A DNA stretch of 10,942 bases from Actinocrinis sp046724665 (GTDB lineage: Bacteria > Actinomycetota > Actinomycetes > Streptomycetales > Catenulisporaceae). A program made the translations under genes and the position numbers. The notes beneath the pieces were generated by a model that saw only the letters and a program-made list of their open reading frames with translations, had not been told where the DNA came from and did not search any database. Below, in pieces: positions 6,543 through 10,942 of this stretch. The stretch spans positions 1 to 10,942 of the forward strand of contig JBKOWZ010000083.1 in NCBI GenBank assembly GCA_046724665.1, written 5' to 3'. Every line of letters starts with the position of its first letter. The first letter of the stretch is position 1.

Positions 6543-7882
6543 TCTGATTTCGTTCTGGTCGTGACATCGGCGGCGCTGATGTCGGCGTCGGCCGCCGACA
6601 CCGGTGCGGGCACTGCCGGCTTGGCCAGGGTGGGGAAGTAGCCGAGCGCCGCCACGATCAGGGCCCCGAGCGCCGTCCACATGTAGGCGCTGCCGATCAG
6701 CTGCTCCCACAGCGCCCAGTGCAGCTCGCGATTCTGCGTGCCGGGGAACCACCACTGCGGCGAGGAGGCGAACAGCACCAGGCCCGCGCCCGAAAGGATC
6801 ATCGCGCGCCGGTCGCGGGCACGGTACGAGGCGACGGCGGCGGTCAGCAGGATCGGGGCGCACCAGACCCAGTGGTGCGACCACGAGACCGGCGAGACCA
6901 GCAGGGTGATGCACGCGGTCAGGCCCAGCGTGACCAGCGGCCGGTCGGCGCGCGCCACGCGGAACAGCGCGATCACGCCGATGACGCCGATCGCCGCCGC
7001 CGCGGCCAGCCACGTCTCGCGCTCGACGCTCCCGTTCAGGTTGGTGCGGAAGAGGAAGCCGTTGAGCGACTGGTTCCCGGCGAACACCAGCGGCCCGATC
7101 CGGCCGGTCTGGAAGACCTCCTTGGTCCAGTAGCTCGCCGAGTCGTGCGGCGCGAGCAGCGCGCCGACGCCGGTCACCACGACGAACGACGCCGCCGCGG
7201 TCGCCGCGGCGCGCCACTGCCGCCGCGCCAGGAAATAGAGCACGAAGACCGCCGGGGTGAGCTTCATCGCCGCCGCCGCGCCGACCAGCGCCCCGCGCGG
7301 CCAGCCGATCGGCCGGCCGGACACCCGCCACCAGGTTTCCGGCACCAGGCAGTCCACCGAGACCAGGGCCATCAGGACGACATTGATCTGACCGTATGCC
7401 AGGTTGGTGCGCACCGGCTCGAGCAGCGCCGCCGCCGGCAGCAGCAGCGCGGCCAGCCGCCAGGAGCGGCGCGTGCCCGCCAGCCCCGCGGTGCGCAGGA
7501 AGAGCGCGATCACGGTCATCATCAGGCCGAGCGTCACCGCGGTGATCAGGATCCCGGCCATCCGCGAGGAGACGACCGCCAGCGGGGCCATCGCCACGGC
7601 CGAGATCGGCGGGTAGGTGAAGCCGAGGTTCAGGCCGTTGCTGGTCAGCGGGAGCCGGCCGTACAGGTCGTGGCCGGACAGCCACGCGTGCGCGCCGAGG
7701 CGGTAGACGTCCAGATCGACCCGGTAGACGTTGAAGTTCAGCCTGCCGTCGGCGACCGTGATCAGCGAGACCGCGAAGACCAGCAGCACGAGGCCGCACA
7801 GGGCCGCCGTGCGCCCTGCGCCGCGTCCTTCGCCGGCGGGGCTCCGCCCTTGCCGCAATACCGCCACGCTGCGCGCCCCCAT
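6524..7882 (-). CDS. GT87-family polyprenyl-phosphate-mannose-dependent glycosyltransferase
   Basis: A 452-residue polytopic membrane protein. A basic N-terminus leads into helix 1 (about 26-45); the first outer loop has YRVDLDVYRLGAHAW with the expected catalytic Asp (D56/D58), then LGFTYPP (90-92), GQINVVLMALVSVD, a KLTPAVFVLYFL segment, NQSLNGFL and SWSHHWVW before the last helices. These are the classic GT87 signatures, closer to mycobacterial PimE and Rv2181-type alpha-1,2-mannosyltransferases than is the other copy at 3177. Expected role: moving mannose from polyprenyl-phosphate-mannose to a lipoglycan or glycan outside the membrane; the acceptor is not predictable. ATG 7882 is the first good start ahead of helix 1. 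The 3' end overlaps the arsR-like gene by 19 bases on the opposite strand. It follows the D,D-carboxypeptidase gene after 89 bases, which hold a possible own promoter. Confidence 0.85.
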   Translation of the reverse strand: MGARSVAVLRQGRSPAGEGRGAGRTAALCGLVLLVFAVSLITVADGRLNFNVYRVDLDVYRLGAHAWLSGHDLYGRLPLTSNGLNLGFTYPPISAVAMAPLAVVSSRMAGILITAVTLGLMMTVIALFLRTAGLAGTRRSWRLAALLLPAAALLEPVRTNLAYGQINVVLMALVSVDCLVPETWWRVSGRPIGWPRGALVGAAAAMKLTPAVFVLYFLARRQWRAAATAAASFVVVTGVGALLAPHDSASYWTKEVFQTGRIGPLVFAGNQSLNGFLFRTNLNGSVERETWLAAAAAIGVIGVIALFRVARADRPLVTLGLTACITLLVSPVSWSHHWVWCAPILLTAAVASYRARDRRAMILSGAGLVLFASSPQWWFPGTQNRELHWALWEQLIGSAYMWTALGALIVAALGYFPTLAKPAVPAPVSAADADISAADVTTRTKSDQPAEA

Positions 7883-7935
7883 GGTCCCGATTACCCCGCA
7901 TGTCCACGTGGTGCGATCGATCAATGAGCGCGTCG

Positions 7936-7959
7936 ATGCTATCTGAAGCGGTCGCTCAG
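7936..7959 (-). promoter_or_regulatory. Possible GT87 promoter with adjoining dyad
   Basis: In the 89-base gap ahead of the minus-strand GT87 gene, TAGCAT (7941 to 7936) fits the TANNNT -10 pattern, giving a leader of about 45-50 bases. Directly upstream, 7943-7959 is an imperfect palindrome (CTGA-GCG arms with one bulged A) that would cover the promoter spacer. It also lies just past the D,D-carboxypeptidase stop, but it has no T-run and a very small loop, so an operator is more likely than a terminator. No convincing -35 box. Confidence 0.25.
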
Positions 7960-7971
7960 GTTGGGACGCGG

Positions 7972-9264
7972 TCAGTCGGCGGCGATCGCGCCGCGGGTGC
8001 AGAGCGGTATCAGTTGCGACGTGGCCGTGGCTGCCGAGCTGCTCGGCGGCGCGCCGTCCAGGGGCGTGGCCTCCAACGTCGCCGCCGACGGATCGCCGGT
8101 CACGAGCACCCGGTAGGTCTGGCCCGGCCTGCCGATCACGGTCACCGCGGAGGCGACCCCGAGCCGCCGCTCGGACGACGCGCCGGACCACCGCACCGAG
8201 GCGACCTGCGCCCCGGGGTCCGCGATCGTGGCCGCGGCCATCGTGTGCCGCGCCGCGTCGATGATCTTCCACGCGGCGGCCAGCGTCTGGCCGAGGAAGC
8301 CGTCGCCGTCGCCGAGCGGCTGGCCCAGCACCGCCCCGATGACGGTCATGGTCTGGCCGCCGACCGTCGTCTCGGCCGCGAACAGCAGGCAGCCGCCGGC
8401 GCTGTCGGTCGAGCCGGTCTTGATGCCGATCACGCCGCCCTTGCCGAGCAGGTGGTTGAAGTTCGCGATGGTGCCTTCGAGCGGCACGTCCGCCATCCGC
8501 AGCGCGACGATCGCCCGGAAGCTGGGCAGCCGCATCGCCGCCTCGGCGAGCTTGATCTGGTCGGACGCCGTGGAGACGGTGGCCGGATCGAGGCCGGAGG
8601 GGTCGGTGTACACGGTGTGCGTCATGCCGAGCCTGCGGGCGGTGCTGTTCATGGCCGCCACGAACCTCGACACCGAGCCGGCGTCCCAGCGCGCCAGGAT
8701 CTTCGCGACGTTGTCCGCCGAGGCCAGCATCAGCGCCTCGAGCGCGTCGCGTTCGCTGATCCGCTCGCCGGCCTGGACCCTGACCACGGACTGGCCCTCG
8801 GCCAGCTCGCTCTTGTAGGTGGCCGCCTCCGCCGTGCTCACGGTGATCGCGGGACCCGCGGCGCCTTCGGCGAGCGGGTGGTCGGAGAGGATCAGGTACG
8901 CCGTCATCGTCTTGGTCACGCTGGCGATCGGGACCGGGGTGCCGATCCTGCCGGAGGTGCCGAGCGAGCCGACGCCCTCGATCTCGACCGCGGCCTGCCC
9001 GACGCTTGGCCACGGGATTTTCGGCACGGTGCCGGGAATCGTGAAGCTGTCGGGAATCACCTGCACGAGCTGTGGCCGCGCCGGGTCCGGCGCGGGGTGG
9101 CGAGCGGGCTTTCCGCGGCCCGTGTCCGCCGCCGACGCGTCGGATTCGAAGGCGCGGAACGCGGCCCACCCGATGACGAACACGCACAGCGTGAGCACGA
9201 ACGCGATGACCCTGATGCCGAGCCGGCGGTCCGCGTCCGTCCGGTCCACGGCAGTGCTTTCCAT
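7972..9264 (-). CDS. D-alanyl-D-alanine carboxypeptidase (peptidase S11, PBP5-like)
   Basis: A 430-residue membrane-anchored protein: a charged 15-residue start, one hydrophobic helix (about 16-36) and a long Pro/Ala-rich stalk, so the enzyme part (about 85-340) should face outside. Catalytic motifs of the penicillin-binding serine peptidases: S115-V-T-K118 (nucleophile and general base), ASADN at 181-185 in the place of SxN, and K282-T-G284. S11 enzymes trim the terminal D-Ala from peptidoglycan stem pentapeptides. The middle motif reads S-A-D-N instead of S-x-N, so Asn is shifted by one place. The final 90 residues form a Ser/Ala-rich extension, possibly a small beta domain. GGGAGG (9275-9280) ten bases before the ATG supports the start. 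It begins 19 bases after cobQ ends, so it is probably cotranscribed with the cobalamin genes. Confidence 0.88.
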   Translation of the reverse strand: MESTAVDRTDADRRLGIRVIAFVLTLCVFVIGWAAFRAFESDASAADTGRGKPARHPAPDPARPQLVQVIPDSFTIPGTVPKIPWPSVGQAAVEIEGVGSLGTSGRIGTPVPIASVTKTMTAYLILSDHPLAEGAAGPAITVSTAEAATYKSELAEGQSVVRVQAGERISERDALEALMLASADNVAKILARWDAGSVSRFVAAMNSTARRLGMTHTVYTDPSGLDPATVSTASDQIKLAEAAMRLPSFRAIVALRMADVPLEGTIANFNHLLGKGGVIGIKTGSTDSAGGCLLFAAETTVGGQTMTVIGAVLGQPLGDGDGFLGQTLAAAWKIIDAARHTMAAATIADPGAQVASVRWSGASSERRLGVASAVTVIGRPGQTYRVLVTGDPSAATLEATPLDGAPPSSSAATATSQLIPLCTRGAIAAD

Positions 9265-9274
9265 CCGGCCTGGG

Positions 9275-9280
9275 CCTCCC
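9275..9280 (-). promoter_or_regulatory. Ribosome binding site of the D,D-carboxypeptidase gene
   Basis: GGGAGG on the minus strand, ten bases ahead of ATG 9264 and inside the 19-base gap after the cobQ stop; it supports internal translation start within an operon. Confidence 0.5.
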
Positions 9281-9283
9281 GCC

Positions 9284-10861
9284 CTACCCGCTCACCGATG
9301 TGTCAGCCGCCGCGCCGGGCGGCAGCAGCCGCAGCCCGGGCGTCGGTCCCTGCTCGATCAGCCGCCACAGGGCCCGCGTGTCGATGTGCTCGACGAGCGC
9401 GTCCGCGAGCCGGTCGTACTGGGCGAGGCGCGCCGCCGCGAAGTCGGTCCGCGGATCGGGGACGAACGAGCGCCCGGCCCGCTCGGCGACCCATCGCAGA
9501 AGGGCTCTGCGATACCCGTCCGACTCCAGCGAGCCGTGCCACAGCGTGCCGATTATGCAGCCTGATACGCATCCGTCAACAGCCCCGCCGGCCTGATCGG
9601 TGAACAGCGGCTCGCCGCCATGCCGGGCCACCAGGCCGTGGTGGATCTCATAACCCGTAGTCACCTGCTCGCCCAGGCCGGTCCCGCGCGGCCTGGCCAG
9701 CGTCTTGCGGGCGGCGAAGCCGGTGGTCACCGGCAGCAGGCCCAGCGCCTTGACCGTCCCGGCGCGGCTCTCCACCGGATCGTCGATCGTCTCGCCGAGC
9801 ATCTGGTAGCCGCCGCAGACGCCGAGGATCGCCCCGCCCCGGGCGGCGCGCCGTTCGAGCGCCTCGGCGACGCCGCGCTCGCGCAGCCAGCGCAGATCGT
9901 TGACGGTGGCCTTAGTCCCGGGCAGCACGACCAGGTCAGCCTCGGCGATCCCGCGCGGGCCCGTGCTGAAGGAGACCTCGACCCCCGGCTCCAGCATCAG
10001 GGCATCGACGTCGGTGAAGTTCGAGACCCGCGGCAGTTGGACGACGGTGACGGTCAGCGGCTCGCGGCCGTACGGCTCGGCGCGCCCGGACGTCGGGGGG
10101 CGGCCCTCCAGGGTGAGCGAGTCCTCCGCGTCGAGCCATATGTCCCGCAGATACGGCAGCACGCCGAGCACCGGCCGTCCGGTGTGCCCCTCGATCATCC
10201 GCAGGCCCGGTTCCAGCAGCGCCGGGTCGCCGCGGAACCGATTGACGATGAACCCTGATATCAGCGCCTGGTCGGCGGCCTCGAGCAGCGCGACCGTGCC
10301 GTGGAAGGCGGCGAAGACCCCGCCGCGGTCGATGTCCCCGACCACCACGACCGGCAGGCCGCGGGCGCGGGCCAGGCCCAGGTTCGCCAGGTCGCCCTCG
10401 CGCAGGTTGATCTCCGTCGGCGAGCCGGCGCCTTCGCAGACCACGACGTCGTAGCGCGAGCGCAGGTCGTCGAGGGCGCCGAGCACGGTGCCCAGCAGCT
10501 GCTTCTTCAAGTCCTGATACGAGAGGGCGTCCGCCTCGGCCAGTGCGTGCCCGAGCACCACCACCTGGCTCGACCGGTCGCCGCCCGGCTTGAGCAGCAC
10601 CGGGTTCATCGCCGGCTCCGGATCGACCCCGGCGGCGGCCGCCTGCATCGCCTGCGCCCGGCCGATCTCCGCGCCCTGCCCGGTGCGCGGATCGACGCAG
10701 ACCGCCGAGTTGTTCGACATGTTCTGCGCCTTGAACGGCGCGACCCGCACCCCCTGCCGGGCCAGCCACCGGCAGATCGCGGCGGTCAGCACGCTCTTTC
10801 CGGCGTCCGACGTGGTGCCGGCCACCAGCAGCGACCCGCCCGCGCGGCCCGCAGCCGTCAC
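9284..10861 (-). CDS. cobQ: Cobyric acid synthase CobQ (glutamine-hydrolysing)
   Basis: A 525-residue two-domain enzyme. Residues 9-240 are the ATP-dependent amidoligase part: LLVAGTTSDAGKSV (P-loop-like, about 11-24), APFKAQNMSNNSAV, MNPVLLKPGGDRSSQVV, VCEGAGSPTEINL and VGDIDRGGVFA. Residues about 270-450 are the class I (triad) glutaminase part: ILGVCGGYQMLG with nucleophile C349 and GTLWHGSLES with H442. It amidates side chains b, d, e and g of adenosylcobyrinic acid a,c-diamide, taking ammonia from glutamine, in the cytosol. Length and motif order match CobQ, not CobB/CbiA (which amidates a and c). The GTG start is part of GTGA, overlapping the upstream stop, with GGAGG (10868-10872) six bases ahead: a translationally coupled cob operon. 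The 25-residue C-terminal tail after the conserved part is Pro/Gly-rich and unremarkable. No cobalamin riboswitch is visible in the window. Confidence 0.95.
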   Translation of the reverse strand: MTAAGRAGGSLLVAGTTSDAGKSVLTAAICRWLARQGVRVAPFKAQNMSNNSAVCVDPRTGQGAEIGRAQAMQAAAAGVDPEPAMNPVLLKPGGDRSSQVVVLGHALAEADALSYQDLKKQLLGTVLGALDDLRSRYDVVVCEGAGSPTEINLREGDLANLGLARARGLPVVVVGDIDRGGVFAAFHGTVALLEAADQALISGFIVNRFRGDPALLEPGLRMIEGHTGRPVLGVLPYLRDIWLDAEDSLTLEGRPPTSGRAEPYGREPLTVTVVQLPRVSNFTDVDALMLEPGVEVSFSTGPRGIAEADLVVLPGTKATVNDLRWLRERGVAEALERRAARGGAILGVCGGYQMLGETIDDPVESRAGTVKALGLLPVTTGFAARKTLARPRGTGLGEQVTTGYEIHHGLVARHGGEPLFTDQAGGAVDGCVSGCIIGTLWHGSLESDGYRRALLRWVAERAGRSFVPDPRTDFAAARLAQYDRLADALVEHIDTRALWRLIEQGPTPGLRLLPPGAAADTSVSG

Positions 10862-10941
10862 CGCGTGCCTCCGCGGCGTGCGGCGCCGGCGGCCCGCACC
10901 GTGACCGCCGCGGCCGACAGCAGCACGACCGCCGCCGTGGA
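10858..10941 (-). CDS. C-terminal end of an upstream gene, probably cobD/cbiB (partial)
   Basis: Reading the minus strand from the window edge gives 27 residues, TAAVVLLSAAAVTVRAAGAA followed by a basic RRGGTR tail and a TGA whose first two bases belong to the cobQ GTG. One hydrophobic helix plus a short basic tail fits the end of the membrane protein CobD/CbiB (adenosylcobinamide-phosphate synthase), a common neighbour of cobQ in actinomycetes. The segment is too short for proof, and other membrane or low-complexity proteins would also fit; the overlapping stop and its ribosome site for cobQ support that the frame is real. Confidence 0.4.
   Translation of the reverse strand, partial: STAAVVLLSAAAVTVRAAGAARRGGTR
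10868..10872 (-). promoter_or_regulatory. Ribosome binding site of cobQ inside the upstream gene
   Basis: GGAGG on the minus strand, six bases ahead of GTG 10861. It lies within the last codons of the preceding gene, and start and stop overlap as GTGA, the usual arrangement for coupled translation. Confidence 0.6.
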
Positions 10942-10942
10942 C

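Noticed and set aside
7943..7959. Rho-independent terminator after the D,D-carboxypeptidase gene
   Set aside because: The stem is short with a bulge, the loop is very small and no T-run follows on the minus strand.
7883..9187. Minus-strand reading frame open from 9187 down to the second GT87 gene, apparently a fused 887-residue protein
   Set aside because: Only the part after ATG 7882 has family motifs. The upstream part is out of frame with the well-supported S11 peptidase and is the Arg/Gly/Ala-rich composition expected of a shifted frame in GC-rich DNA.
7900..9603. 567-residue plus-strand open frame opposite the carboxypeptidase and cobQ
   Set aside because: Arg/Gly/His/Ala-rich, no domain signature, and it crosses two confident genes of the other strand.
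1..10942. Defence island, prophage, CRISPR or mobile element
   Set aside because: No integrase, transposase, repeat array, restriction or toxin-antitoxin gene was seen; base composition and coding style look uniform and gene content is conserved housekeeping.

Overview
The window is high-GC DNA (GC-rich third codon positions, GTG starts, TANNNT -10 boxes directly ahead of start codons) typical of an actinomycete. The Nif3 - zinc-ribbon - RNase H/phosphatase gene order, the RNase H-phosphatase fusion, two GT87-type membrane glycosyltransferases and a stand-alone RNB ribonuclease all point to Actinomycetota. I cannot name the genus from the sequence alone. I see no tRNA, rRNA, CRISPR, transposase, integrase or phage gene. 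The region looks like vertically inherited chromosome, and I found no convincing undescribed defence or mobile system.

Left part (1-3066): a plus-strand operon holds the end of a Nif3-family metal protein, a coiled-coil/zinc-ribbon protein and a bifunctional RNase HI/CobC-like phosphatase. It runs into a convergent yaaA gene (peroxide stress), and the two stop codons share bases. Middle (3067-6542, plus strand): a GT87-like polyprenyl-phosphate-sugar-dependent glycosyltransferase, an RNB-domain ribonuclease with a good leaderless promoter, and a small ArsR-type repressor, also probably leaderless. Right part (6524-10941, minus strand, read right to left): the tail of a probable cobD/cbiB gene, cobQ (cobyric acid synthase), a membrane-anchored D,D-carboxypeptidase (peptidase S11), and a second GT87-family mannosyltransferase-like protein whose 3' end overlaps the arsR-like gene by 19 bp.

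Functional themes: cobalamin synthesis (cobQ, probable cobD, and possibly the CobC-like domain of the RNase H fusion), cell-envelope building (two GT87 enzymes and the D,D-carboxypeptidase), and RNA turnover (RNase HI domain, RNB nuclease). Points worth a second look are mostly small: active-site variants in the RNB protein and the S11 peptidase, a C3H zinc ribbon, predicted leaderless promoters, dyads in two promoter regions, and convergent gene overlaps. Many long open frames on opposite strands are artefacts of GC-rich codon usage and are not annotated. No stretch longer than about 110 bases lacks a gene.
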